Assembly: GCF_006094275.1 (NCBI RefSeq)
Contig: NZ_CP034412.1
Location: 558,001-622,000 of the forward strand
Length of the DNA stretch: 64,000 bases
Direction: 5' to 3'
DNA from: Glutamicibacter creatinolyticus
GTDB taxonomy: Bacteria; Actinomycetota; Actinomycetes; Actinomycetales; Micrococcaceae
Under the pieces are notes generated by a model, which was not told the DNA's origin, made no database searches, and worked only from the letters and a program-made list of their open reading frames with translations. Shown piece after piece: positions 46,692 to 55,587 of the stretch. Made by a program: the position numbers and the translations under genes. The stretch's first letter is position 1. Each line of letters opens with the position of its first letter.

Positions 46692-47210
46692 CTAGGAATT
46701 GGCGGCCAGGTGCTTGGCGGCAAGCTCCAGGTAGGTGTCCGCGTTCTTTGACAATCCCGCGACCTCTTCCTCGGTCAGCTCACGGCGCACCTTGGCCGGA
46801 ACCCCGGCCACCAGGCTGCGCGGGGGAACCTGGGTTCCCTCCAGCACCAGCGCCCCGGCCGCCACCAGGCACTGCTCGCCGATCACCGCGCCGTTCATGA
46901 TCGTGGCGCTCATGCCCACCAGGCACCCATCGCCCACGCTGGCCCCGTGCACCACCGCCGAATGCCCCACGGACACGGACTGGCCCACCGTGCACGGGAA
47001 ACCGGCATCGGCATGCAGCACCACGTTGTCCTGCAGGTTCGTTCCGGCGCCGACCCGGATCGGGGCCGAATCCCCGCGCACCGAAACGCCGTAGAAGGCG
47101 CTGGCGCGCTCGCCGAGTTCCACATCCCCGCTCAAGGTCGCGGTGGGGGCAACGAACACGTTCTGCGCCACCTTGGGGGTGGCGCCGTCAATGGTAATAA
47201 TGTGAGCCAT
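46692..47210 (-). CDS. Gamma-carbonic anhydrase-like protein
   Basis: A 172-residue left-handed beta-helix hexapeptide-repeat protein of the gamma-carbonic anhydrase/PaaY/YrdA group. The three metal-ligand His positions are present: NVVLHADAG and SVGHSAVVHGASVG. QDNVVLH and GMSATIMNGAVIGEQCLVAAGALV are typical. Activity may be CO2 hydration or a thioesterase-like role; it cannot be told from sequence. ATG at 47210 is used; a GTG three codons upstream is possible. Convergent with the DUF222/HNH gene. Confidence 0.88.
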   Translation of the reverse strand: MAHIITIDGATPKVAQNVFVAPTATLSGDVELGERASAFYGVSVRGDSAPIRVGAGTNLQDNVVLHADAGFPCTVGQSVSVGHSAVVHGASVGDGCLVGMSATIMNGAVIGEQCLVAAGALVLEGTQVPPRSLVAGVPAKVRRELTEEEVAGLSKNADTYLELAAKHLAANS

Positions 47211-47310
47211 GGCACCCACTGTAGTTCAGGGGACGAACCGGCAGCGATTCCGGCCCGCGCAGATGACACCACCGCGCCGCTCGCACAAGCGGCCCGGAAA
47301 AGCGGCTCGG

Positions 47311-47334
47311 AAAAGCGGCTCGCAGGAAGCCGCT
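47311..47334 (-). terminator. Intrinsic terminator of purU, with tandem copy
   Basis: On the minus strand AGCGGCT-TCCTGCG-AGCCGCT forms a 7-bp hairpin followed by TTTTCC. It overlaps the purU stop codon. Its downstream arm and T-run belong to a perfect 13-bp tandem repeat, CGGAAAAGCGGCT, at 47295-47307 and 47308-47320 (plus strand). Confidence 0.7.
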
Positions 47335-48178
47335 AGGAGAAGACGATGGTGCGCTGCCCGTCGAGCATCACCCGATGCTCGGCATGCCACTGCACGGCCC
47401 GGGTCAGGGTGCGCCCCTCGACGCTGCGCCCCAGCTCCACCAGCTGGGCGGCGGTACGTGAATGGTTGACCGGGGTGACTTCCTGGTCGATGATCGGCCC
47501 TTCGTCCAGATCGGCGGTGACGTAGTGGGCGGTGGCGCCGATGAGCTTCACGCCGCGGGCGTGGGCCTGGTGGTAGGGCTTGGCGCCCTTGAAGGAGGGC
47601 AGGAAGGAATGGTGGATGTTGATCACCCGTCCGGCCATGCGCTCGCACAGCGAGTCGGAGAGGATCTGCATGTAGCGGGCCAGCACCACCAGTTCGATCC
47701 CGTGCTCCTGCACGAGCTTGAGCAGCTCGGCCTCGGCCTGGCCCTTGTTCTGGGCGGTCACCGGCAGGTGCACGAAGTCCACCCCGTAGAACTCGGCCAT
47801 CGGCTGCAGGTCACGATGGTTGGAGACGATCACCGGGACCTCGATCGGCAAGGTGCCGGCGCGCTGGGCGAACAGCAGGTCGTTCAGCGCGTGCCCGGCC
47901 TTGGAGCACATGATCATGGTGCGGGTGCGGCGGGACGATTCGAACACCTTCAGGTCCATGCCGAATTCGTCGCGGATGGGCGCCAGCTGGGCCATGACCT
48001 GGTCCAGGGTGTGCCCGGTGGCCACCTCGATGCGCATGAAGAAGGTGTTGGAATCCGGGCTCTCATACTGCTGCGACTCGGTGATGTTGCAACCGGCACC
48101 CAACAGGCCCCCGGAGACGGCATGGACGATGCCCGGACGGTCGACGCAGGAGAGGGTGACGATGAAGTGGTTGCTCAT
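47333..48178 (-). CDS. purU: Formyltetrahydrofolate deformylase
   Basis: Hydrolyses 10-formyl-THF to formate and THF, which balances the one-carbon pool. A 281-residue protein with an N-terminal ACT domain (FIVTLSCVDRPGIVHAVSG, about residues 4-80) that senses methionine/glycine in E. coli, and a formyltransferase-fold domain with NIHHSFLPSFKGAKPYHQA (catalytic Asn/His) and TADLDEGPII (catalytic Asp). ATG at 48178 places the ACT motif at the start; the longer frame to 48316 is basic junk. It stands alone and ends in an intrinsic terminator. Confidence 0.94.
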   Translation of the reverse strand: MSNHFIVTLSCVDRPGIVHAVSGGLLGAGCNITESQQYESPDSNTFFMRIEVATGHTLDQVMAQLAPIRDEFGMDLKVFESSRRTRTMIMCSKAGHALNDLLFAQRAGTLPIEVPVIVSNHRDLQPMAEFYGVDFVHLPVTAQNKGQAEAELLKLVQEHGIELVVLARYMQILSDSLCERMAGRVINIHHSFLPSFKGAKPYHQAHARGVKLIGATAHYVTADLDEGPIIDQEVTPVNHSRTAAQLVELGRSVEGRTLTRAVQWHAEHRVMLDGQRTIVFS

Positions 48179-48230
48179 GCATTCCAAAATACGTGGGCTG
48201 GCGCCCCGGCACCGAATTGATGAGCAAAGA

Positions 48231-49403
48231 TCACACCCGCAGCGATTGCGGTGACTTCTCCTCTGGGTGCACAGTCGTGTAGCCGCTCGCCTCCGTGCCC
48301 GCCATGCCGGAGGCATGCTGCTTCAGGTGCTTGATCGCGGCGATGGCGGCCCGTCGTCCGGCACGGGTGGCCCCAATGGTGGAGGCCGACGCCCCGTAGC
48401 CGACCAGATACAGTCCGGGCTGGTCGGCGGCGCTGACCGCATCGGCGGACATCCGGATCCCGCCCTGGGCGGTGCGCAGCTTCAGCGGCGCCAGGTGCTT
48501 CAGCGCGTGACGGAATCCAGTGGCCCACAGGATCGCGTCGATGCGTTCGCGGCTGCCGTCGCTGAACACCACCGCATCGGCCTCCAGGCGGGAGATCGGG
48601 CCCCGGGAAATCATCAGCCCGGAGGCGATCGCCGCACGCATCTGCCCGGTCAGCGGCAGGCCGGTGTTGGCCACCACCGGCCGCGGCGGACGCCCGGCCC
48701 GGGTGTCCTCGGTGACCCGGCGTTCGACCTCCAGCCCCCAGTCCCTGGTGCTGGCGAAGTCCTTCCAGCGCGGTGGGGTGCGGGTGGACCACCGCGTGTC
48801 GATGCCGGCCGCGTCCAGCTGCACGATGAACTGGGTGGCGCTGGCCCCGCCGCCGACCACCAGGGTGCGCCGGTTCGCGAACTGCTGGACCCCGGTGAAG
48901 TTCCAGGTATGCACCTGCAGGCCGGTGAACGTGTTCATGCCGCGGTAGCTGGGCCAGAACGGGTTGCTCCAGGTGCCGGTGGCGTTGATGACGGTGGTGG
49001 CCTGCAGCCCGGTGCCATCAGCCAGTTCCACTTCGAACCCCGCCGCGGAACCGGTTCCCTTGCGACTGACCGAAACCACCGGGCCCGAGCGGTAGACGGG
49101 CAGGCCCATGTGCTGTTCATACTCCCCGTAGTAGCGGCTGACCACGGCCGAGGCCGGCTCGGTGGGGTCCGGGGTGGCCAGTTCGAAGTCCGGCAGGGGG
49201 TGCAGGTGGTGGGCCTTGCCGAACGTCAGTGAGTCCCAGCGGTCCCGCCAGGCCCCGCCGGGTCCGTCGTTGGCGTCGAGCATGACGAAGTCCACCCAGG
49301 GCCGCATCCCCCTGCGCAGCAGGTGGTATCCGGCCGACAGGCCGGCCTGCCCGGCGCCGATGACCACCGTATGGTACCTGGTGCGCAACTTGCCGCGATC
49401 CAC
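48231..49403 (-). CDS. FMO-like FAD/NAD(P)-dependent oxidoreductase
   Basis: A 390-residue flavoprotein. Seen: FAD motif VVIGAGQAGLSAGYHL near residues 10-25, GGAWRDRWDSLTFGKAHHL typical of flavin-containing monooxygenase-like proteins, NADPH motif TLVVGGGASATQFI and a C-terminal GLYLVGYGASASTIGATRAGRRAA. The substrate is unknown. GTG at 49403 with AAGGAG upstream is favoured; a GTG at 49496 would add 31 low-complexity residues and has no ribosome binding site. A dyad TTGAC-GT-GTCAA lies at 49461-49472, upstream of the favoured start. Divergent from the folD riboswitch. Confidence 0.83.
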   Translation of the reverse strand: MDRGKLRTRYHTVVIGAGQAGLSAGYHLLRRGMRPWVDFVMLDANDGPGGAWRDRWDSLTFGKAHHLHPLPDFELATPDPTEPASAVVSRYYGEYEQHMGLPVYRSGPVVSVSRKGTGSAAGFEVELADGTGLQATTVINATGTWSNPFWPSYRGMNTFTGLQVHTWNFTGVQQFANRRTLVVGGGASATQFIVQLDAAGIDTRWSTRTPPRWKDFASTRDWGLEVERRVTEDTRAGRPPRPVVANTGLPLTGQMRAAIASGLMISRGPISRLEADAVVFSDGSRERIDAILWATGFRHALKHLAPLKLRTAQGGIRMSADAVSAADQPGLYLVGYGASASTIGATRAGRRAAIAAIKHLKQHASGMAGTEASGYTTVHPEEKSPQSLRV

Positions 49404-49549
49404 CGTTGAGCTCACTCCTTGACTCGTGCCATCCGGTCCGGGGCCACCCGCCAAATCATATTGACGTGTCAACCTCCTGCCCGTTGCAACGCTCACATGA
49501 CGTGCAACATTCCCGCCGCATTCGATAAACTCGGTGACGGACTGAACTT

Positions 49550-49632
49550 CAACTCGTAACTGGCGTTGGGTGGATCACCACCGGGGAGCGAAAACCGACA
49601 TTCCACCGCAGACCGCGCGCCTGGGTTTGCGG
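49550..49632 (+). ncRNA. ZTP (pfl) riboswitch upstream of folD
   Basis: The conserved core is present: ACTGGCG (49559-49565), a GGTGG-ATCA-CCACC hairpin (49569-49582) running into GGGGAGCG (49583-49590), then a P3 hairpin CCGCA/TGCGG (49606-49610, 49628-49632) whose loop carries the second hallmark CGCCTGGG (49618-49625), able to form the pseudoknot. This class binds ZTP/ZMP, which rises when 10-formyl-THF is short, and turns on folate and purine genes. Here it controls folD; the linker to the ATG is 57 bases. Confidence 0.92.
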
Positions 49633-49689
49633 AACCTGACCATCGACGATGCCCCGCCCGGCCGGGGCTCGCGAACGAAAGGACACCCC

Positions 49690-50553
49690 ATGACCGCCCA
49701 GATTCTCGACGGCAAGGCGACCGCAAAACAGATCAAGCAGGAACTGACCCAGCGGGTCGCGGCCCTGCAGGAGCGCGGGATCACCCCGGGGCTGGGTACC
49801 ATCCTGGTCGGCGATGACCCGGCATCGGCCTGGTACGTGCGCGGCAAGCACCGCGACTGCGCGGAGGTGGGACTGGAGTCCATCCGCGTGGACCTGCCCG
49901 AGCAGACCACCCAGGAGGAGCTGCTGGCCAAGGTGCGCGAGCTGAACGAGGACCCGGCCTGCACCGGCTACATCGTGCAGCTGCCGCTGCCCAAGCACAT
50001 CGACCAGGACGTGATCCTGGAGGCGATGGACCCGGCCAAGGATGCCGATGGCCTGCACCCGATGAACCTGGGCCGACTGGTCGCCAACGTCAACAAGCCG
50101 CTGACCAGCCCCGCCCCCTGCACCCCGGCCGGCTGCGTGGAGCTGCTCTCGCGCCATGGGCTGGATTTGAAGGGCAAGCACGTGCTGGTGATCGGCCGCG
50201 GGGTGACCATCGGACGGCCGGTGGGCCTGCTGCTGACCCGCCGTGATGTGAACGCCACCGTCACCCTGGCCCACACCGGCACCACCAATCTGCCCGAGCT
50301 GCTGGCCCAGGCCGACGTGGTGATCGCCGCCGCGGGACAGGCCCACATGGTCAAGGCCGACGCGATCAAGCCCGGCGCGATCCTGCTGGATGTTGGCGTC
50401 TCGCGCGTTGATGGCAAGGTCACCGGGGATATCGATCCGGACGCCGCGCAGCACGCCTCCTGGATCTCCCCGAACCCCGGCGGCGTGGGGCCGATGACCC
50501 GGGCGATGCTGCTGGCCAATGTGGTGGAAACCGCCGAACGCCAGGCCTCCTAG
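49690..50553 (+). CDS. folD: Methylene-THF dehydrogenase/methenyl-THF cyclohydrolase
   Basis: Interconverts 5,10-methylene-, methenyl- and 10-formyl-THF, with NADP. A 287-residue product with [13 protein letters not shown] (catalytic Tyr/Lys near residues 48-52), [33 protein letters not shown] and the NADP motif [16 protein letters not shown], then [20 protein letters not shown] precedes the ATG. It supplies 10-formyl-THF for purN and purH in this window, consistent with riboswitch control by the PurH substrate. Confidence 0.96.
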   Translation: MTAQILDGKATAKQIKQELTQRVAALQERGITPGLGTILVGDDPASAWYVRGKHRDCAEVGLESIRVDLPEQTTQEELLAKVRELNEDPACTGYIVQLPLPKHIDQDVILEAMDPAKDADGLHPMNLGRLVANVNKPLTSPAPCTPAGCVELLSRHGLDLKGKHVLVIGRGVTIGRPVGLLLTRRDVNATVTLAHTGTTNLPELLAQADVVIAAAGQAHMVKADAIKPGAILLDVGVSRVDGKVTGDIDPDAAQHASWISPNPGGVGPMTRAMLLANVVETAERQAS

Positions 50554-50592
50554 CCGACGCGCGGCGCCGGCAGCGGGGGGAACGTAAGCGAG

Positions 50593-50635
50593 AAAGGCTT
50601 GGGCCCTGCGGTTTTTCCGCAGGGCCCAAGCCTTT
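50593..50635. terminator. Bidirectional terminator between folD and MHS transporter
   Basis: A perfect 19-bp stem (AAAGGCTTGGGCCCTGCGG and complement) with a TTTTT loop. The 3' arm ends CCTTT. It separates two convergent genes. Confidence 0.9.
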
Positions 50636-50680
50636 GTCACAGCTCCGGTGCCGGCCGCTGGCCGAGGCGTCGAGCCGGAA

Positions 50681-52075
50681 CTACTTCACCGGTTCATTCT
50701 CGGTCGCGGGCCCGCGGCCCACCACCAGTGCCCCGACTTCCTGTTCCGCCTGGTTCGTGTAGGACAGGTCGATGCCCTGGCGGTCACGGATCAGGCTGAC
50801 CACCAGCAGGGAAACAATGCAGAAGGCCAGCAGGTACAGCGCCACGGCGTTCGTTCCGCCGGTGGCCTGCACCAGGGCGGTGGCAATGGTCGGGGCGAAC
50901 GCGCCGCCGATGATCGCGCCGATCGCGTAGGAGATCGATACCCCGGAGAAGCGCACCGAGGCCGGGAACATCTCCGAGTACAGGGCCGCCTGCGGCCCAT
51001 AGGTCAGCCCCAGGCCGATGGAGAAAACCCCGAAGGCCAGGTACAGCATCACCAGCGACCCGGAGTTGACCATCGCGAAGACCGGGAAGAGGGAGAGCGC
51101 CAGCACGATGAAACCGATCTGGTAGGTGCGCACCCGTCCGATCCTGTCGGCCATGATCCCGGAAATCAGGGTCATCACCAGCCAGATCGCGGCACCAAAG
51201 GCCACGGCCAGCAGCACGTCGGTGCGTTCCAGGCCGATGGGGCCTTCGGGGTCGGTGGTGTAGTTCTGGAAGAATCCGCCGGTGGTCATGTACCCGGCGG
51301 CGTTGTTGCCGGCGAAGACGAGGGCGGCAATCAGCACCAGCGGCCAGTGCTTGCGGAACAGCTCCACGACCGGGACCTTGGTCTGGGCCTTCTTCTCGGC
51401 GATCTCCTCGAACACCGGGGACTCATCGACCGCGCGGCGTACGAAGTACCCGATGATGATCAGTACGAAGCTGACCAGGAACGGCACGCGCCAGCCCCAG
51501 TTCAGGAATGCGTCGCCGGGGGAGATGACCCCGGTCATCAGCGCCATCATGCCCGAGGCGAGCAGCATGCCCAGCGGCACGCCCACCTGCGGGTAGGCTC
51601 CGGCTCGGCCGCGGCGGTCCTTCGGTGCGTGCTCGACGGCCATCAGGACCGCGCCGCCCCATTCCCCGCCGGCGGAAACGCCCTGCAGGATGCGCAGCAA
51701 GAGCAGCAGCACCGGGGCCAGCAGCCCGGCGGTGTGGTAGGTCGGCAGCACGCCGATCAGGGTGGTGGCCGCACCCATCAGCGACAGGGTGAGCACCAGC
51801 ATGGCCCGCCGGCCGATCTTGTCCCCGTAGTGCCCGGCCAGGAAGGCCCCCAGTGGGCGGAACAGGAAGGAGATGCCGACCGAGGCGAAGGAGATCAGCA
51901 GTCCGATCCTGCTGCCGGCCGGTTCGAAGAACAGCTGGGGGAAGACCAGCCCGGCGGCGGTGGCGTAGATGAAGAAGTCATACCATTCCACGGTGGTGCC
52001 GATGACCGTGGCGAAGGCGACGCGCCGTTGGTTGGATTTTTCAATGCGGGTGTTGGGCGAAGCGGCGATGCTCAT
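50681..52075 (-). CDS. MFS transporter, metabolite:H+ symporter (MHS) family
   Basis: A 464-residue, 12-span MHS permease (ProP/ShiA/KgtP-like). Seen: GTTVEWYDFFIYATAAGLVFPQLF in span 1, GHYGDKIGRRAMLV in loop 2-3, RILQGVSAGGEWGGAVLMAVEH, DESPVFEEI after span 6 and YSEMFPASVRFSGVSISYA. The substrate is probably a carboxylate or similar solute; it cannot be named. The ATG follows GAGGAGC. Divergent from a LysR regulator with an operator-like dyad between. Confidence 0.9.
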   Translation of the reverse strand: MSIAASPNTRIEKSNQRRVAFATVIGTTVEWYDFFIYATAAGLVFPQLFFEPAGSRIGLLISFASVGISFLFRPLGAFLAGHYGDKIGRRAMLVLTLSLMGAATTLIGVLPTYHTAGLLAPVLLLLLRILQGVSAGGEWGGAVLMAVEHAPKDRRGRAGAYPQVGVPLGMLLASGMMALMTGVISPGDAFLNWGWRVPFLVSFVLIIIGYFVRRAVDESPVFEEIAEKKAQTKVPVVELFRKHWPLVLIAALVFAGNNAAGYMTTGGFFQNYTTDPEGPIGLERTDVLLAVAFGAAIWLVMTLISGIMADRIGRVRTYQIGFIVLALSLFPVFAMVNSGSLVMLYLAFGVFSIGLGLTYGPQAALYSEMFPASVRFSGVSISYAIGAIIGGAFAPTIATALVQATGGTNAVALYLLAFCIVSLLVVSLIRDRQGIDLSYTNQAEQEVGALVVGRGPATENEPVK

Positions 52076-52163
52076 GTTGCTCCTCGGTTGACGGTGTGTC
52101 GTGCGTGACCACCGCCTGAGTCTTGTGTCACCTCAGTGTTGCACCGCACACACGTAAGGTAAA

Positions 52164-52190
52164 CTTCAAATATCTGCAATAGTTTTGAAG
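52164..52190. promoter_or_regulatory. LysR-type operator candidate
   Basis: Perfect interrupted dyad CTTCAAA-N13-TTTGAAG in the 128-bp gap between the divergent MHS and lysR genes. It ends 13 bases before the lysR start, a position fit for autorepression and for activating the transporter. Confidence 0.65.
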
Positions 52191-52203
52191 GAAGTCTTAA
52201 GAA

Positions 52204-53160
52204 GTGTCTGGATTCTCGCTGCGACATCTGCAAATCATGGCGGAACTGCCCGAACATGACACCCTGGGGTCCGCTGCTTCCGAGCTTCACATTTCCGAAT
52301 CCGCGCTGTCCCAGGCGCTGAACACCATCGAACGTCTGGCGGGGGAGCAGCTGTGCCTGCGCCGCAAGGCCCACGGGATCACGATGACCGCCTCGGGACG
52401 CTACTTCTCCTCCCTGGCCCGCAAGATCGTGGCCGAGGTCGAGGATTTGAACGCGACCTTCCCGCACCGCGAGGGCGTGCTGCGCGGACCGGTGCGCTTT
52501 GGCTGTTTCGCCTCGCTCTCCCCACACCTGATTCCGGCCATCATGGAGGGCTTCCCGCCATTGCACCCCCGGGTGCAGGTCTCTGTGCAGGTGGGCACGC
52601 ATGACGATTTGATCCCGGCGCTGAATTCCGGGGAGCTGGACGTGGCCTTCGTCTACGATCTGATGCTGCCCCCGGATTTGCGCAAGCAGGTGGTCTACGA
52701 GACCGAGATGCAGGTGCTGCTGCACCCGCAGCACCCATTGGCGGCCCTGGAGCGGCCCCTGCAACTGCGGGACCTGGTGGACGAACCGATGATCATGTAC
52801 GAATCCACTCCCAGCACGGACTATGTCCTGCAGCTGTTCGCCGCGCAGAGTCTTGACCCGCACATCATTGCCTCGCTGCCGCAGATGATCCTGGTCAGCG
52901 CCATGGTCGGTCGTGGGCTGGGGTACGGGATGCTGATGGAAAGGCCGAACAACGCCCAGCTGTCCCTGGAGGGCAGGGCCCTGGCCTTCCGCCGGCTCAG
53001 TCCACCGAACTACCCCAATTCGGTGGTCGCGATCAGTCCCCGACATACCACCCTGTCCCCGCGGGTTCAGGCGCTGGTGGATTACGCCACCGACCTGATG
53101 GGCCAGGCGATGGCCGAGCAGCGCGCCCTGGCCGAGCTGCCCGGAAGCCGATCGCGGTAG
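52204..53160 (+). CDS. LysR-family transcriptional regulator
   Basis: A 318-residue LTTR: N-terminal winged helix (residues about 3-62, LRHLQIMAELPEHDTLGSAASELHISESALSQALNTIE) and a periplasmic-binding-like effector domain (about 92-300, VRFGCFASLSPHLIP, GELDVAFVYDL). The helix-turn-helix is slightly unusual in having PEHDTLGSAA where families have HGSFTRAA. The start is GTG. Divergent from and likely controlling the MHS transporter; it senses presumably the transported compound. Confidence 0.9.
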   Translation: MSGFSLRHLQIMAELPEHDTLGSAASELHISESALSQALNTIERLAGEQLCLRRKAHGITMTASGRYFSSLARKIVAEVEDLNATFPHREGVLRGPVRFGCFASLSPHLIPAIMEGFPPLHPRVQVSVQVGTHDDLIPALNSGELDVAFVYDLMLPPDLRKQVVYETEMQVLLHPQHPLAALERPLQLRDLVDEPMIMYESTPSTDYVLQLFAAQSLDPHIIASLPQMILVSAMVGRGLGYGMLMERPNNAQLSLEGRALAFRRLSPPNYPNSVVAISPRHTTLSPRVQALVDYATDLMGQAMAEQRALAELPGSRSR

Positions 53161-53259
53161 CCGATCCGGTGGCCGGAGCCTGTTGTGCGAGCGCCTGCAC
53201 GAGGCATAATGGCAAGCACCACAGGCACGGCACCAACATTTGGCGGGAGTGATGGACCG

Positions 53260-53616
53260 ATGATCGGCACATGGCAGGCACTGGTAATTGATTGCGATGA
53301 TCCCGATGAACTGGCCGGGTTCTATGAGCGGCTGCTGGGCATGGTCAGGATCGACAATGACCCGGACTGGGTGAGCATCGGCGACGCCCCGGATCGTCCC
53401 GCCATCGCGTTTCAGGCCGTCACCCCGTATGTTCCGCCGCAGTGGCCGGGACATGTGCACCCGCAGCAGGCGCACATCGACGTGCGGGTCAAGGACCTGG
53501 ACCTGGCCGAAACCGAGGTGCTGGCGCTGGGTGCCACCGCCACCGGAGAGGGCACCAAGACGTTCCGCGTCTACCTGGACCCGCAGCAGCATCCCTTCTG
53601 CCTGGTCAGCTGGTAG
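53260..53616 (+). CDS. VOC/glyoxalase-like protein
   Basis: A 118-residue protein of the vicinal oxygen chelate fold, glyoxalase-like actinobacterial type. Two beta-alpha-beta-beta-beta halves are visible, starting ALVIDCDDPDELAGFYERLLGM and HIDVRVKDLDLAETEVLALGA, ending DPQQHPFCLVSW. The usual VOC metal ligands are partly replaced, as in non-enzymatic relatives, so a catalytic role is unsure. ATG at 53260 begins the fold directly (GGGAG about 10 bases upstream); two in-frame starts upstream would add only disordered residues. Confidence 0.8.
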   Translation: MIGTWQALVIDCDDPDELAGFYERLLGMVRIDNDPDWVSIGDAPDRPAIAFQAVTPYVPPQWPGHVHPQQAHIDVRVKDLDLAETEVLALGATATGEGTKTFRVYLDPQQHPFCLVSW

Positions 53617-53659
53617 CAAGTCCGCGGTTCCCGGGCCTGGCCCGGCCTGGAGCGGGCAC

Positions 53660-54295
53660 CTACCCCCATTGGGCGAAGGCCACCCGCGCCGCCTGCAGCC
53701 GGGTCTGCACCCCCAGCTTGTCCATGACCCGCGAGGCATGGGTTTTCACCGTCGATTCGCCGATGCCCAGTTGCGCGGCGATCTGCGGGTTGCTCAGGCC
53801 CTGGCCGAGCCCCCGCAGCACCTGGATTTCACGCTCGGTCAGGCTTTCGGGCAGCGGCTCGCGCGGCGGAGCGGCCGGTGCTGGCCGCACGGCCCGTCTG
53901 ATGACCCGGGCGGTGAGCTCCGGGCTGAGCACGGCCTGGCCGGCGGCGACCGCGAGCACCGCGTCGATGATCTGCTCCGGTTCGGCGCTCTTGAGCAGGA
54001 AGCCGTGGGCACCGGCCTGCAGCGCCCCAAACAGGTACTCATCGTCGTCGAAGGTGGTCAGCACCAGCACCTTGGCCGTGCCGTGTTCGCGCAGGGCAGC
54101 GGTGGCCGCGATCCCGTCCATGACCGGCATGCGCAGGTCCATCAGCACCACCTCCGGGCCCAGCGCCCGCGCCATCGCCAACGCCTGGCGGCCGTCGGCG
54201 GCTTCGCCGACCACTTCGATCCGCGAACTGGCCTCCAGCACCATCCGGATGCCCAGGCGCACCGCTGAATGATCGTCAACGATCAGGACCTTCAT
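53660..54295 (-). CDS. NarL/LuxR-family response regulator
   Basis: A 211-residue response regulator: receiver domain (1-120) with the acid pair near Asp7/Asp8, phospho-acceptor Asp53 (LMDLRMP), Thr80 and Lys102; a Pro/Ala linker; a LuxR-type helix-turn-helix (about 148-208, LTEREIQVLRGLGQGLSNPQIAAQLGIGESTVKTH). Its start overlaps the end of the histidine kinase gene by ATGA, so they form a two-component pair. The target genes are not evident; the GAP-family gene upstream on the other strand is a candidate. Confidence 0.93.
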   Translation of the reverse strand: MKVLIVDDHSAVRLGIRMVLEASSRIEVVGEAADGRQALAMARALGPEVVLMDLRMPVMDGIAATAALREHGTAKVLVLTTFDDDEYLFGALQAGAHGFLLKSAEPEQIIDAVLAVAAGQAVLSPELTARVIRRAVRPAPAAPPREPLPESLTEREIQVLRGLGQGLSNPQIAAQLGIGESTVKTHASRVMDKLGVQTRLQAARVAFAQWG

Positions 54296-55587
54296 GAAAC
54301 CTCCTGGTTGTCGGTGCCGCCGCCCGGGCCGGGCTGCAGCGGCAGGGTGACGTGCACCGTGAACTGTCCCTGGTCGATCTGCCAGTGGCTCTGGCCGCCC
54401 AGCGCCTGGGCGCGCGCGGCGATGTTCCGCAGCCCGGATCCCGCGCCCGGTCCACTGCCGCCGTGCGGGACGAGCGGGGGAGTGAAGGCGGCGTCCGCGG
54501 CGGGGTCCGGCGTGTTGTCCGGGCCGGGCAGCGGATTGGCGGCGGTGATCCGCAGCTGGCCGCCGTGGGCGCGCACGACGAGGCGCAGCGCGGTGTGCGG
54601 GGCGTGGCGGGAGTGGTTGACCAGCAGTTCGCTGATGGTGCGGTAGGCGGCGGTCTGCGCGGCGGCACCCACCTGGGACGGGTCCACCTCACCGGTGTAG
54701 TCGATGGTGCGTCCGCCGGCCCGGTGCGCCTCGATCAGGGCGTTGGCGCTGTCCAGGGTGGCGCGCAGGGCCTGGGGTGCCCCGGCGTGCAGCATCCGCA
54801 CCATCCGGGTCATTTCCTCCAGCCCGGCCAGCGCCTCCCGGCGGATTTCGCCGACCGGTCGGCGGATCGCCTGCCAGGCGGGGTCCTGACTGGATGCCGG
54901 GACCCGGTTCAGCGCCGCCGCGGAGAGCAACGCCATGGAGGAGAAGCGGGCGGAGAGCACATCATGCATTTCCCGGGCCAGGCTGGTGCGTTCGGCCTCC
55001 ACCGCAGCCGCATGTTCGGTGCGCAGCAGTTGTTCGCGCTGCCGGGCCGCGGCGGTGGCCTGCCGCGCCCGTTCGGCCTGGCTGGCGGCCAGCTCCTTGG
55101 CGGTGCGCACGTTCTGGGCCCAGAGCATCGGGGTGAACAGCACGAACCCGATCGTGAACACGGTGAGCACCACCGCGCTGGCCCCGGCGTCGCTGGCCCA
55201 TTGCGCGGCGGCGGCCAGCACCGTGAACGTGGCCAGCAGTGTTCCGGTGACATTGCGGGTGCGCGGCGGACAGAGCAGGAAGATCGTGAACACGGTTTCG
55301 AAGATCAGGAAGTAGCCGCCGATGCTGCCCATCGCCAGCAGTGCCGAGCCGGCCGCGGCCATGCCCAACGAGCAGGGCAGCGGGGCGCGGCGGCGCAGCA
55401 GGATGCACCCGACGCCGGCCAGCAGCACCAGCGGCCACCAGGCCACCAGCGTTGCGGGCAACACCGGGGTGTTCACCAGCCCGGCGGCATGCAGCACCAC
55501 GGCCAGCACCAGGTAGGTGATGGCCACCTCCGGCTCCTGCTCGCCGCTGATGAACCGCCGTCGGGTATGCGAAAAATCGATCTTCAC
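54292..55587 (-). CDS. Sensor histidine kinase (HisKA_3 type)
   Basis: A 431-residue membrane kinase: four to six hydrophobic spans (about residues 20-158), a coiled-coil stretch (about 162-200), a HisKA_3 dimerisation domain with SLAREMHDVLSARF (His208), and a HATPase with SELLVNHSRHAP and GSGPGAGSGLRNIAARAQALGG. GTG at 55587 is used, preceded closely by GGAGG; the frame stays open to 55770 without a good start. The signal is unknown, presumably sensed in or at the membrane. Co-translated with the response regulator. Confidence 0.88.
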   Translation of the reverse strand: MKIDFSHTRRRFISGEQEPEVAITYLVLAVVLHAAGLVNTPVLPATLVAWWPLVLLAGVGCILLRRRAPLPCSLGMAAAGSALLAMGSIGGYFLIFETVFTIFLLCPPRTRNVTGTLLATFTVLAAAAQWASDAGASAVVLTVFTIGFVLFTPMLWAQNVRTAKELAASQAERARQATAAARQREQLLRTEHAAAVEAERTSLAREMHDVLSARFSSMALLSAAALNRVPASSQDPAWQAIRRPVGEIRREALAGLEEMTRMVRMLHAGAPQALRATLDSANALIEAHRAGGRTIDYTGEVDPSQVGAAAQTAAYRTISELLVNHSRHAPHTALRLVVRAHGGQLRITAANPLPGPDNTPDPAADAAFTPPLVPHGGSGPGAGSGLRNIAARAQALGGQSHWQIDQGQFTVHVTLPLQPGPGGGTDNQEVS

